Shown: positions 1 to 9,296 of the stretch, in pieces
Position numbering within the stretch: position 1 is the stretch's first letter
How the letters are laid out: the number at the start of each line of letters is the position of its first letter
Origin: Candidatus Zixiibacteriota bacterium
Lineage (GTDB): Bacteria; Zixibacteria; MSB-5A5; GN15; JAAZOE01
Assembly (NCBI GenBank): GCA_030668485.1
Contig: DAOUTW010000051.1
Span: 1-32,690, forward strand
Direction of reading: 5' to 3'
DNA length: 32,690 bases
Notes under the pieces: generated by a model
The model's input: the letters and a program-made list of their open reading frames with translations, nothing else
Database searches by the model: none
Told to the model about the DNA's origin: nothing
Program-made: the position numbers and the translations under genes

Positions 1-2517
1 GCCGGCATAGACGGTAAAAGTCTCGGAATCACCAATCCGCGCCAGCCATTTGGGCAACGGATGCGGCAAGGCCGCAGTTTCACCATCATAGCCGCCGATA
101 ATATTGATTTCCACCTGATCGAGCATATAAAGGTGGCTGTGGTAATCGGTGGCGCTGGTTTCATGGTTTTCGTCGCCATTATCATCATATACCAGACGCC
201 CGAACCCGCTATAGGTAAACAGCGGACCGGAGATTCCGAGATAGTTGAATTCTTCGCCAAAACTCACGTGCGGCTGAATCAGCACCCTGGTATATTGACC
301 ATCGAATGAGTACCCGCACGAAAGGCTATCTCTATTGACCAGAAATTCGGGAATGATTTCCCCTTCGAAAACAAGAAAGATTGCATACATAGAATCAGAA
401 TGGGCTACGCCAACCGTTTTGGACACCAGGTCCTGGGTGAAAACCACGGGCTCCGATGAACTCGACGATTTTCCGAGATATGGCACTGCGTCGCCGCAGA
501 TGACACGATGCAGATAGAACAGATCATCCAATTTCAGATAAATACCGTCGGCGTCAACGTCGCTGGCCGAAACACTGGCCGAGACGTGATTACCGAAGGC
601 CTGAAATCCGCAGATAAAATAACTGGTAAACATCACCCAATCTGCTATTTCATAAGCAACGCGGTTGGCATTGATGTCACCGCGATCATAAATAAAAACG
701 TCACATACAATATCTACACCACCACTGTAGAAGTTGGCAAGGCGTGCCGGGTTGTCAGTAGTGTCGGCCAGGCATTCATCAGGTGCCCCAAGATAGGTGG
801 GAAACCCAGCTTGGGGATCGGCAATATTCTCCATTCCCTCACTATGACGCCGGTCATAAATGCCGTCCGAAACGGCCAATATGTCGCCGAACTCGCCGGT
901 GGCAATTGCATTATCACCACAGTCCTGCCAGTAAAATTGTACATCGGCAAAGGTGCATTTATGAGTTGTGTCATCTGTAATCCGTCCTTCAATGCTGAAT
1001 AAGGGTAAACCGTCAGGGAGCTTTAGCGCCAGAGGAGCATGAGGACCGTCATTGATATTGGCTACACCTACGATTCGGATCAGGCCACTGGGATCGGACA
1101 AACCGGTTGTATCCACACGGTAGCTGAAGTACTCCCATTCATACTCGCCGGGAGAATCAAACACTACGCCGGGGACGACGCCATTTATGGATATAGCGTT
1201 GACATCAAAACCAATTAGAAAGTCAAAACCATGGATTTGCTCGGTGCCGGTCACTTTAATTACTGGAATAGAGACGTCACTTCCCAATGGCAAACCAGGA
1301 TCATCCTCAAGGGTTTCTATCTCGATCAGAAACGGCGTTCCTTCCGAAGTGGTTATGCCGGTCCAGGTTAGGCCGTCCCAGCGGGCAATTCGATTGGCCG
1401 GTTTTCCTTCCACGGACTCAAATCCGCCTCCGGCTATCAGGTCGCCGCCGTATTCCGTCATAGTCATCACCCAGGGCGAAAAATATGCTTCGAGGTCCAT
1501 TCCACCTCCGAGAGCGCTCCAATAGCTCCCGTTCCAACTGGCAATTAAACTGGCGTCAACCGAACCGGCCGATGTAAAATTGCCACCCACAATAAGATCA
1601 TCATCATAAATTTGGAAGCTCCAGATTTGTCCATTGGATCCGGTCATATATTCTTCGACACCACCACCCAGTGAATGCCATGATGATCCGTTCCATGCTG
1701 CAATGTTGTTTACTGTATCCCCACTCACGGTTATAAAAATCCCGCCAGCAATAAGTTCATCATTGTAGGCGATAAGATCATAAATTCGCCCACCAATGGA
1801 ATCGGTGAAACTGAACCATGTATTTCCATCCCATGCGGCCAATCCGCCGTTAATTCTGGCAGTAGTGACGAGGACGCCGTCATATACTATCATTGCGTCC
1901 GCCGAGAAACCATCCTGTAAACTCATAGAATACCACGCGGTTCCGTCCCAGCGGGCGAAACTCTCGGAGGCCACACTGCCTGCGGAATCGAAGTATCCCG
2001 AAACGATCAGGTCTCCATCGTAAATGCAAAGGCTATTCACCCACGATTCGTGATAGAATCCAGAACCCAACGGCGACCATGAAGTCCCGTCCCAGGCGGC
2101 GATTTTTATGGCCTGATTTCCGCCGGCGATTTCAAATACTCCTCCGGCGATCAATTGCCCCTCATAAACGATTAAAGCGTAAACCTGATTATTCAGTCCA
2201 CCGCCCACGTCATGCCATTCACTCCCATCCCAGCGGGCAATACGCATGGTCGCCTTACCATCGGCGCTGGTGAATGATCCACCTGCGTATAGGTCGCCAT
2301 TATAGACAGCAGTGGCATAAACGTAGCCGAGGCATAGTCCGGTAAGGCATGGCGCATCAGGATCATCGGGGTTTCGATTCAGGATTTCATCAGCGCCCCC
2401 GGACTCGTCCGGTCGGGTGGCAATGTCATCATACATTTCGGCTGCGCTGATGAGTGGTGTTATTATCAATGCGGCAGCCATCAGAAATAGCCTGAGGTGG
2501 TTAAAATGAAAACTCAT
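1..2517 (-). CDS. Exported seven-module propeller protein with cohesin-like and dockerin-like regions (3' end off window)
   Basis: An open frame runs from ATG at 2517 to the window edge without a stop (839 codons seen), so the C-terminus is missing. GGAGGG lies just upstream of the ATG. Residues 1-26 form a signal peptide (MSFHFNHLRLFLMAAALII). Residues ~50-400 hold seven modules of about 40-53 residues with the pattern AGG.F......IA.WDG..W, which would suit a seven-bladed beta-propeller. Residues ~405-500 look cohesin-like (IHGFDFLIGFDV). Around residues 610-680 is a dockerin-like pair (GDINANR..YEIAD and SDVDADGI..KLDDLFYLHRVI). A further beta-rich region follows. Expected location is the cell surface or outside; the ligand is unknown. 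It is divergent from the regulator at 3117. Coding is well supported by the uninterrupted frame and repeats; the domain names are from motif reading only. Confidence 0.88.
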   Translation of the reverse strand, partial: MSFHFNHLRLFLMAAALIITPLISAAEMYDDIATRPDESGGADEILNRNPDDPDAPCLTGLCLGYVYATAVYNGDLYAGGSFTSADGKATMRIARWDGSEWHDVGGGLNNQVYALIVYEGQLIAGGVFEIAGGNQAIKIAAWDGTSWSPLGSGFYHESWVNSLCIYDGDLIVSGYFDSAGSVASESFARWDGTAWYSMSLQDGFSADAMIVYDGVLVTTARINGGLAAWDGNTWFSFTDSIGGRIYDLIAYNDELIAGGIFITVSGDTVNNIAAWNGSSWHSLGGGVEEYMTGSNGQIWSFQIYDDDLIVGGNFTSAGSVDASLIASWNGSYWSALGGGMDLEAYFSPWVMTMTEYGGDLIAGGGFESVEGKPANRIARWDGLTWTGITTSEGTPFLIEIETLEDDPGLPLGSDVSIPVIKVTGTEQIHGFDFLIGFDVNAISINGVVPGVVFDSPGEYEWEYFSYRVDTTGLSDPSGLIRIVGVANINDGPHAPLALKLPDGLPLFSIEGRITDDTTHKCTFADVQFYWQDCGDNAIATGEFGDILAVSDGIYDRRHSEGMENIADPQAGFPTYLGAPDECLADTTDNPARLANFYSGGVDIVCDVFIYDRGDINANRVAYEIADWVMFTSYFICGFQAFGNHVSASVSASDVDADGIYLKLDDLFYLHRVICGDAVPYLGKSSSSSEPVVFTQDLVSKTVGVAHSDSMYAIFLVFEGEIIPEFLVNRDSLSCGYSFDGQYTRVLIQPHVSFGEEFNYLGISGPLFTYSGFGRLVYDDNGDENHETSATDYHSHLYMLDQVEINIIGGYDGETAALPHPLPKWLARIGDSETFTVYAG

Positions 2518-3116
2518 AATCCCTCCTTCTAAAGTAATTCGGCGGTATGTAAGCTATTCCTTAGAGTATGGCTATAGCACTTTCCCTGACTTATTATAAG
2601 TCTGTAAACGAAATATGTATTCAACGACTTTTAGCGGTATTTGCAGTAATTGTAATATAGAGTTGATGACCCGTTTTGTCAAGGCCTTTTCCGGTGATGC
2701 TTTTGGCTCCATGACGACCCCTTTCTCAGTCATTCAACCTATCAAAAGTATCTCTTAATTCCTGCCCTGATTCTGTCCGTAAGGCTTTGACGGATCACAG
2801 TGTGATGTTACGTACCTCGTGAGACAGTTCTCAATATTATTATAACATATTTTTTGTCATCGAATACACTAATGCACTGGTTACCAACCGCATTAGAATA
2901 GCTCGATATTGTGAATCAATGGGCAATCCTTGTTATTCCAACCAAGTAGAGACAAGCCACATACTCAATGCGAGCATGGTTCCGATAATAGGAGACAATT
3001 ATTACCGCTTGTACACATATAGTCCATTTTTTGCTTGACAAAATAGCTGTTTGACTGTAATTTTCGATAAAATCAATATTAACGATAGCAGCGGCGAGAG
3101 ATACGGTATTATCTGC
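2518..3116. other. Divergent intergenic region, AT-rich, no gene seen
   Basis: This stretch separates the minus-strand propeller gene from the plus-strand HTH regulator. Short open frames exist but have no RBS, domain or codon signal. The right end carries TTGACA at 3035-3040 followed 17 nt later by the weak -10 TAATTT. I saw no tRNA, terminator or copy of the window's intergenic repeat. Confidence 0.6.
3035..3063 (+). promoter_or_regulatory. Possible sigma70 promoter for the HTH regulator
   Basis: A perfect -35 (TTGACA, 3035-3040) is followed after 17 nt by TAATTT (3058-3063), only a 3/6 match to the -10 consensus. TAAAAT at 3067-3072 is a better -10 but its spacing is too long. A promoter here argues against a TTG start at 3051 and for the ATG at 3117. 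Confidence 0.35.
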
Positions 3117-3881
3117 ATGCCGGAAAACGATCAACATAGTTTTAAAAAAGAGTTCTTTACCACCGGTGAGGTGGCGGAGTATTTTTCAGTAACGGCTGAC
3201 GCTGTCCGTAAGTGGTTGCGATCAGGGAAATTAAGTACTGAGATGACTCCCGGTGGCCATCACCGCATTCCCCGCATATCCCTATTGACATTTATTAGAT
3301 CCCGACAGGAAAAACAAGAGGCCCCTCCGAAGAAAAAGCTTTTTCAATATTGCTGGGAATTTCACGGGAGTTCTGAAGGTTTGCAGGATGGCTGCCGTCA
3401 GTGTGTTGTTTATCGGTCTCGGACCGGGAGATGCTTTGAATTGGCCAAACTTCCTGCCGAAACCGGGCATGCCAAACTCTATTGTACCAATACCTGCGAA
3501 GAGTGTGAATATTATGAAATGATTAGGGGGATGGACCCCAAACTGCTGATTGTTACCAACCGACCCGAGTCAAAGAAAGAACTGGAAAGCCAGGTCGAAG
3601 GTTGTGATTTTACGGTACGGTTTACTGCGACTCCATATAGTTGCTCCAGAGTGATTGAGTCATATTACCCTGATTTTATTATCGTGGATTGTTCACACGG
3701 TCCCGAATGCAGTCGCGACTTTATTAAGGATATCAGCGAAGACTTTCGCATACCCCTAACTCGTATTATCCTGGCCGGCAATCCGGAGCTGTTTCCCAAA
3801 GAGTGCGATAAAATGGTTTTTGCCTTCATCGTAGCCCCTTTTACCATGAAGGACCTGGCCGATTTGACCGAGGGGCGATAG
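3117..3881 (+). CDS. MerR/excisionase-type HTH regulator with Cys-rich segment and pseudo-receiver
   Basis: A 254-residue predicted cytoplasmic DNA-binding regulator. Residues ~12-62 are a MerR/excisionase-like winged HTH (FFTTGEVAEYFSVTADAVRKW, then PGGHHRIP). Residues ~75-135 hold seven cysteines (QYCWEF, DGCRQC, RCFE, YCTNTCEECEYY), suggesting a metal or Fe-S site. The last ~110 residues read like a response-regulator receiver: LLIVTN sits where the acidic pair should be, but FIIVDCSHG keeps the aspartate position. The acidic pair needed for phosphorylation is therefore lost, making it a pseudo-receiver. I prefer ATG 3117; an in-frame TTG at 3051 would add 22 residues but overlaps a possible promoter. 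It stands alone between two exported-protein loci. The target is unknown. Confidence 0.75.
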   Translation: MPENDQHSFKKEFFTTGEVAEYFSVTADAVRKWLRSGKLSTEMTPGGHHRIPRISLLTFIRSRQEKQEAPPKKKLFQYCWEFHGSSEGLQDGCRQCVVYRSRTGRCFELAKLPAETGHAKLYCTNTCEECEYYEMIRGMDPKLLIVTNRPESKKELESQVEGCDFTVRFTATPYSCSRVIESYYPDFIIVDCSHGPECSRDFIKDISEDFRIPLTRIILAGNPELFPKECDKMVFAFIVAPFTMKDLADLTEGR

Positions 3882-4159
3882 GCGAGGGTACGACTGCCGG
3901 ACTTTGCCGGCCATCCCATCTGTGATGTGAATATCATCGTCGGCTTGAAAAAATGTCAACTAATGGCTATTGCATTAAATATGGAGAAAAATGACCCAAG
4001 ATACTATCACAATCGGGTATTCAAGTTTACAATGTGTAGTCATATGCACGATTCGTGTTCTTTACATTATTTGTATATAAAATAGCATATGTTATAAATG
4101 TATGGGATTTACAAAGCAGAGAGTTTTGCAACTTTTTAATGATGTTGGGAGAGTCCAAA
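3882..4159. other. Intergenic region before the exported-protein operon
   Basis: AT-rich stretch without a convincing gene. An open frame continues upstream of the GTG at 4160 to about 4055, but the peptide there is not signal-like and lacks an RBS. No clear terminator for the upstream gene was found and no strong -35/-10 pair stands out. Confidence 0.5.
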
Positions 4160-6031
4160 GTGAAAAGTCCGCGATTTTATCTTGTTCTTTTTTCAGTCCT
4201 TTGGCTGTTGCTTACCATGGCGCCGGCCAATGCTACGGTTCACCATATCTGGATTGATAATTTTTCATTTTCACCGGAAGGGACGGTTGTCAATCCGGGT
4301 GATACAGTCAGGTGGCATCTTGTTCAGGGGATTCATACAACGACTGCTGATCCGTCATCACCACAATTCTGGGATTCGGGGATTATGTCGACCATTGGTG
4401 GCAAGTTTAGCATAATTGTAAATGATTCTCTTGGAGACTATCCGTATCATTGTGATTTGCATCCGGTGGCGATGTTGGATACCCTGCGGGTCTTTTCGCG
4501 GCCGGTGTTTTATGGTTTGGCTGTTTTCAATGAACATGCCAGTTCTACCATCATTGATCTTGGCGGTGGTTCAAAAAAAATGACTGCCACCAAATCTCCT
4601 CCCGAGTGGGGAGATATTTGGGGTTTTGACAGCCATCTGGGTGAGGCCGAAGGAGCCTCGGTCACCGTGATGGATTGGGATCCCGGCCTTTTTGCTCCCG
4701 AAGAATACCTCGATGCCGGATTGCTTGATCCCCTGGAACTCAAATCGGGTCCCGGTCCGTTTATCCGCATGACAATTAAACCGGGCAACCTGACCGAATT
4801 TTCAGTAAATATGGCGGATTTGGGGGCAACCGGATATGATGCGGTTTACTACAATGGCGAGATGGTAGTGGGATCTGCGTCCGGATTGATGGAAGTCATA
4901 GGATATACCACGGGAGCCCTGGGGCCTGTAAAACTTGCTCCATTGTATCCCATGAGCGGTATGCCGAAGGGTGTGATTTGGTTTGATAATGCCATTAATG
5001 TTACCATTCCCGGCGGGCCGACAGTCATGGCCGATCGCATCATATCTATGCCATATGATTTCGTATACGACCCGGCAACCAATTATGTGACCCATATACA
5101 AATACGAGCCAGCGCCGGAATTAGTGAATTCAGTATTTCCGGCGAAGAACTAATAATGTGGGATTTACGGCATCAGGCTAGAGGACAAGTTACTATTGGT
5201 GGAGGAACTGGCTCAGGTATCGGTTCGCTGGTTGTTTCCAACATCGGCTCCAGTGGGTTAGACGGTATAATGGTTCCCCTCAATAGCATCAATGGAGTTT
5301 CGGAGGATATAATAGCTTATAGCGCTCATTGGCATCCACCCGAACCGGGGCAGCCTGCTCCAACCGGAGCAGCGCTTAGTATTTTAATGGATGGGGAATA
5401 TCAACTGCAGGCAATAAAGGCGGGATCCGCCTGGGAGATTACGCCAGATTTCAACAGCCTCGGATCGCAGACCCATACCGTCAATCTCTATCTGGATGAA
5501 GTATTGAACGCTACCGCCTCCGGTGTTTCCGGCCTGGCAGCCGTGGCTTCGGAGGCCCCGACCGGTTTTTATGGAACTAATTATGATCAAGTCTTTATGA
5601 AAGCCGCGGAAACGATTGCATTCAGTATGAACTGGGAAAGTCTGATTTCGATAACAATAGCAGGTCAAAAAGCCCCCGTTACCGCTAACCGTATTGAGAT
5701 AATAGCTGAAAACCCGACAATGCCGGTGAATCCATTTAGCATGGCAAAACTCTCAGCCAAAGATATCGATGAGATCACCTTCACCGAAATGTCGGTATCA
5801 AGCGGCGGATGCTGCGATACACCCGGCGACGCCAACGATGACGGGTCGGCAAATGTCGGTGATGCCGTTTACCTGATAAGTTATATCTTCAAGGGTGGCC
5901 CGGCCCCGATCTGTCTGGATGAAGGGGACGCTAACGGCGACTGTGGCGTTAATGTCGGCGATGCCGTGTATATGATCAGCTATGTCTTCAAAGGTGGCCC
6001 GCCGCCGGTTTGTGGATGCGCAACGAATTAG
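4160..6031 (+). CDS. Exported cupredoxin-dockerin protein
   Basis: A 623-residue exported protein. I chose GTG 4160 because GGGAGAG lies 6 nt upstream and translation begins directly with a signal peptide (MKSPRFYLVLFSVLWLLL). Residues ~26-112 form a plastocyanin/amicyanin-like blue-copper domain: candidate ligands are His59 (GIHTTT), Cys98, His101 and Met105 (YHCDLHPVAM). The middle (~115-550) is beta-rich and unrecognised. The C-terminus has two dockerin-like repeats (GDANDDGSANVGDAVYLISY and GDANGDCGVNVGDAVYMISY), each followed by FKGGP, with Asp/Asn positions suited to calcium. First gene of an operon; the next starts 35 nt downstream. It may be an electron-transfer or copper module anchored through the dockerin. 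Copper binding is inferred from the motif only. Confidence 0.85.
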   Translation: MKSPRFYLVLFSVLWLLLTMAPANATVHHIWIDNFSFSPEGTVVNPGDTVRWHLVQGIHTTTADPSSPQFWDSGIMSTIGGKFSIIVNDSLGDYPYHCDLHPVAMLDTLRVFSRPVFYGLAVFNEHASSTIIDLGGGSKKMTATKSPPEWGDIWGFDSHLGEAEGASVTVMDWDPGLFAPEEYLDAGLLDPLELKSGPGPFIRMTIKPGNLTEFSVNMADLGATGYDAVYYNGEMVVGSASGLMEVIGYTTGALGPVKLAPLYPMSGMPKGVIWFDNAINVTIPGGPTVMADRIISMPYDFVYDPATNYVTHIQIRASAGISEFSISGEELIMWDLRHQARGQVTIGGGTGSGIGSLVVSNIGSSGLDGIMVPLNSINGVSEDIIAYSAHWHPPEPGQPAPTGAALSILMDGEYQLQAIKAGSAWEITPDFNSLGSQTHTVNLYLDEVLNATASGVSGLAAVASEAPTGFYGTNYDQVFMKAAETIAFSMNWESLISITIAGQKAPVTANRIEIIAENPTMPVNPFSMAKLSAKDIDEITFTEMSVSSGGCCDTPGDANDDGSANVGDAVYLISYIFKGGPAPICLDEGDANGDCGVNVGDAVYMISYVFKGGPPPVCGCATN

Positions 6032-6066
6032 ACCATGAGCAAACATCTTAGGATTAAGGAGAAAGT

Positions 6067-7644
6067 ATGAACAAGCGTTTAACTTCTGCCGCAGCGGTTT
6101 TGGCTGCGTTGGTTCTGATCGCTCCATATGCATTTGCATTGGCCCCCAATTTGATCAACATCCAGGGTGTCTTGACTGATGATGTTGGAACCCCGTTGGC
6201 CAATGGGAGTTACTCGGTGGTTTTCAGTATCTGGAGCGAAGAGGTTGATGGTGAAGCTTTATGGATCGAAGCTCATGATCCGGTCGAAACCGATGGATCG
6301 GGCGTTTTTTCAGTGGTATTGGGATTATCCACCACCATTAATCCGACAGTATTTGAGGATATCACGACGTGGTTGCAGATGAAGGTCGGAACCGATGACC
6401 CGATGTCTCCCCGGAGCCAGCTTACAGCAGTCCCTTACGCTATTCGATCGGGGGGGAATTGGTCAACAGAAGGCAATATTGAAACAACCAACAGTCATTT
6501 TCTCGGGACGACCAACCGCCAGGCACTGAATATCAAAGTCAATGATCAGCGTGTTTTGCGCCTGATACCTGCTCCGGATGATGGCAACCCTTATGATGAT
6601 GCTCCTAATATAATAGGAGGCCATTACAATAATAGCGTATCAAGTGATATTGATGGTGCGACAATCAGCGGCGGCGGGCTTTTAACTCTGAATGGCGATC
6701 TTCATAATGAAATCACCAAGAATCAGGGAACTATTGGCGGTGGGGCTGATAACAAAGTCCACGGATTTGCCGGAGTTGTTAGTGGCGGTTTCTCCAATTC
6801 TGCCAGCGGTGATTACAGCACGGTCGCCGGCGGTAAGGACTGTCTCGCCTCGGGAGATTATTCATTTGCGGCCGGATACATGGCCACTGCGGGTCACAAC
6901 GGGTCTTTTGTCTGGGGTGACAATACCGAAGCGACAGTGGCTTCGACAGAGGCAAATCAGTTTAAAATCAGAGCCTCAGGTGGTGTCGAAGTCGGTGGTG
7001 GCGTCGATGGGAACCTGAAAGTAATGGATGCCGCCCGTATCGGAGAAATTCAACTGAACGGCGCCAATCATGTCATCCGAATGGAAAATTCCTCGGGCGA
7101 ACTGACCATAAAGCATGACGCGGAAGCGAGCACGATTAAACTCTTTCCGGCCGGATCTTCGAGTGAGACAATCAGACTCAATGCCGTTTCGGGCGCAGTG
7201 ACGGCCGAAATGCTCAAACTTACCGGCGGTAGCGATGTCGCCGAACCATTTGAAATGACGGGCGATGTCCAATTAGATAAGGGAATGGTCGTTATTATCG
7301 ACGAGAATAATCCGGGACGAACAACAATTAGTAAAACCGCCTATGATTCGCGCGTTGCCGGCATTATCTCCGGAGCGGGAAATGTCAACCCGGGATTGAC
7401 TTTGAGCCAAGCGGGAATTCTGGACCGCGGGCAAAATGTCGCCCTGACCGGACGAGTTTATTGTCTGGCATCGGCTGCCAATGGTGCCATTAAACCGGGC
7501 GATATGCTGACAACATCAAATGTCCCCGGCCATGCCATGAAAGCAACCGACCGCAACCGTGCTTTTGGTGCTGTTATTGGCAAGGCAATGACTTCTCTTA
7601 ATTCGGGCGAGGGACTGGTTCTCGTGCTCGTCGGACTGCAGTAG
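6067..7644 (+). CDS. Exported YadA-head-like surface protein
   Basis: A 525-residue protein starting at an ATG with AAGGAGA 4 nt upstream. Residues 1-25 are a signal peptide (ending ALVLIAPYAFALA). Residues ~27-125 resemble a beta-sandwich stalk found in FCB and delta-lineage surface proteins (INIQGVLTDDVGTPLANGSY ... TAVPYAIR). Residues ~190-285 carry repeats like trimeric-autotransporter head modules (ISGGG, TIGGGADN, VSGGFSN, SASGDYSTVAGG). The last ~140 residues (from GGSDVAEPFE to GEGLVLVLVGLQ) form a domain with GRVYC and KPGDMLTTS motifs, also seen after tail-fibre-like regions. No transmembrane anchor domain of the YadA type is visible, so the secretion route is unclear. Second gene of the operon; the protease gene follows after 9 nt. 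Confidence 0.82.
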   Translation: MNKRLTSAAAVLAALVLIAPYAFALAPNLINIQGVLTDDVGTPLANGSYSVVFSIWSEEVDGEALWIEAHDPVETDGSGVFSVVLGLSTTINPTVFEDITTWLQMKVGTDDPMSPRSQLTAVPYAIRSGGNWSTEGNIETTNSHFLGTTNRQALNIKVNDQRVLRLIPAPDDGNPYDDAPNIIGGHYNNSVSSDIDGATISGGGLLTLNGDLHNEITKNQGTIGGGADNKVHGFAGVVSGGFSNSASGDYSTVAGGKDCLASGDYSFAAGYMATAGHNGSFVWGDNTEATVASTEANQFKIRASGGVEVGGGVDGNLKVMDAARIGEIQLNGANHVIRMENSSGELTIKHDAEASTIKLFPAGSSSETIRLNAVSGAVTAEMLKLTGGSDVAEPFEMTGDVQLDKGMVVIIDENNPGRTTISKTAYDSRVAGIISGAGNVNPGLTLSQAGILDRGQNVALTGRVYCLASAANGAIKPGDMLTTSNVPGHAMKATDRNRAFGAVIGKAMTSLNSGEGLVLVLVGLQ

Positions 7645-7653
7645 GGGGATGAC

Positions 7654-9282
7654 ATGATAACACATTTTGGAAGTTACATCCGGGCCGGTTCCACATGGCG
7701 GAAATTGATCATATTCTTTATCTGCCTGTGTTTGCTGCCGGCAGCAGCATTTGCCACAAAAATGGAAATGTCTGAAGTGCAATCGGCGGTTGAAACCTGG
7801 GTAAGGCAAGTGACCGCCGATGCCAGAGAAGATGCGGTTATTAGCAGTATTGAATCGTATCAACTTGATGGGCAGGAAGTCGCCTTTGTAGTTCAGCTTG
7901 ATGGCGGCGGATTTTGTCTGTGCGGAGCCGACGATATCGTCCTTCCGGTCTACTTTTACAGCCCGCACGGCACTTATGACGCCGATAATCCAGATATTCA
8001 GTATCTCCTCTGGGAAATATCTGAACGAACCAAATATTATACTCAGGGGTTGGCCGATAAAAATCCAGAGCTTGAACCTTATCGGGAAGAGCTTTTGAGC
8101 AGGTCCCAATATTGGCAGGATTTGATCGATGGCAAAATCCCGGCGACTGTGGGAGTTAATAAAGATGCTGACGCGGCTCCGACTCAGATGACGCTTGATG
8201 ATTTGTCGTGCACTTGGGGCCAGGGTTCGCCGTATAACGATGCTTGCCCCAATCTGACCCCCTCGGTTGATGAGCGTTGCCTGGTGGGATGCGTTGGTAC
8301 GGCCATGGCCCAAATTATGTATTACTGGAAATGGCCCAATTCCGGTCAGGGAACTGGTTCCACGACTTATAATTACAAGTGGACATCATCCTGGCAACCC
8401 GCCTCTTTGGCGACCAATCCGAATATCCCAGGCACCTCGACCTGGACCAATCGACTGAAATGGACGTCGACTAGCGGCGGACTCTTGCAGATGAATGGCT
8501 ACTGGGACGAAACTATTCTCAATCAGGCTGCGGCCATTAGCACCAATCCGGCTTATACCACCGCTCTGGCACTCCTCTGGCTTTCTCTTAGCCCAGGATC
8601 AACGACACTAAATGAAACCTTCGGTACGGCTGATTATGATTGGAGCATTATGGCGGATGTTCATACCGACCCGCCCGGCTCCGGAGCGGCTGAAGCGGCA
8701 GAGATATCCTACCATGCCGGCGTTTCGGTCGGGATGGATTATGGAGTAAATACCTCAGGTGCCTTCCGCGACAGCATAGCTCCAGCTTTTAGTGATCATT
8801 TCAGATACGACACCGATGCCGTTCTATTGACCAGGAATTCAAATACCATGATCTCCGAAATTCAATGGCTCCGACCGGTCGCCTTGGGAGGGAACTCCAC
8901 AGCCGGAGGCGGCCACCAGTGGGTGATTTATGGATATAATTCAACTAGCAGCCAGTTCAAGATGAATATGGGTTGGAGTAGTACCAGTGATGGCTGGTAT
9001 ACTGTTAGCAATATACCATCAGGCTTTAACCTCACACAGGATAATACGATTCATATTGCTCCGGAAGGCAACGTGAGGTTCGTGGGCAATACCGTTTCCG
9101 GAAATGGATCACCCGGTGATCCCTGCACAGACATAGAGGATGCTCTTGTGGTGGTTCCTGATGGAGGGACGTTAATCTTCAAGGCCGGTACCACCAACAC
9201 CTTTTCATCGTCTTCGCTGACAATCAGCGGAATAAACCTGACCCTCAAGGGTGAAGATGTCATAATTCAAAGGTCATACTGA
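7654..9282 (+). CDS. Exported C10-family (streptopain-like) cysteine protease
   Basis: A 542-residue secreted protease precursor. GGGG lies 5 nt before the ATG. A signal peptide (LIIFFICLCLLPAAAFA) is followed by a propeptide to about residue 165. The catalytic cysteine is Cys213 in GCVGTAMAQIMYYWKWP, matching the family pattern CVATATAQIM. The catalytic histidine is His421 in GGGHQWVIYGY, followed by MNMGWSSTSDGWY, the equivalent of the family's NWGW stretch. The Cys-His distance (208 residues) is well above that of streptopain, so the domain has an insertion. The last ~70 residues (VRFVGNTVSGNGSP ... IIQRSY) look like the start of a beta-helix region that ends early. There is no dockerin on this protein; the next gene, overlapping by frame, supplies one. 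Confidence 0.88.
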   Translation: MITHFGSYIRAGSTWRKLIIFFICLCLLPAAAFATKMEMSEVQSAVETWVRQVTADAREDAVISSIESYQLDGQEVAFVVQLDGGGFCLCGADDIVLPVYFYSPHGTYDADNPDIQYLLWEISERTKYYTQGLADKNPELEPYREELLSRSQYWQDLIDGKIPATVGVNKDADAAPTQMTLDDLSCTWGQGSPYNDACPNLTPSVDERCLVGCVGTAMAQIMYYWKWPNSGQGTGSTTYNYKWTSSWQPASLATNPNIPGTSTWTNRLKWTSTSGGLLQMNGYWDETILNQAAAISTNPAYTTALALLWLSLSPGSTTLNETFGTADYDWSIMADVHTDPPGSGAAEAAEISYHAGVSVGMDYGVNTSGAFRDSIAPAFSDHFRYDTDAVLLTRNSNTMISEIQWLRPVALGGNSTAGGGHQWVIYGYNSTSSQFKMNMGWSSTSDGWYTVSNIPSGFNLTQDNTIHIAPEGNVRFVGNTVSGNGSPGDPCTDIEDALVVVPDGGTLIFKAGTTNTFSSSSLTISGINLTLKGEDVIIQRSY

Positions 9283-9296
9283 TGAATGGAGAATCT

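Noticed and set aside
714-992. Minus-strand 92-codon frame
   Set aside because: It lies in a different frame from the large minus-strand gene and is a shadow of it.
61-2273. Several plus-strand open frames in 1-2300
   Set aside because: They are antisense to one uninterrupted minus-strand frame that encodes a signal peptide, repeated WDG modules and dockerin motifs.
4060-4141. Translation start of the cupredoxin gene upstream of 4160
   Set aside because: The added peptide is not signal-like and lacks an RBS, whereas GTG 4160 has GGGAGAG at 6 nt and an immediate signal peptide.
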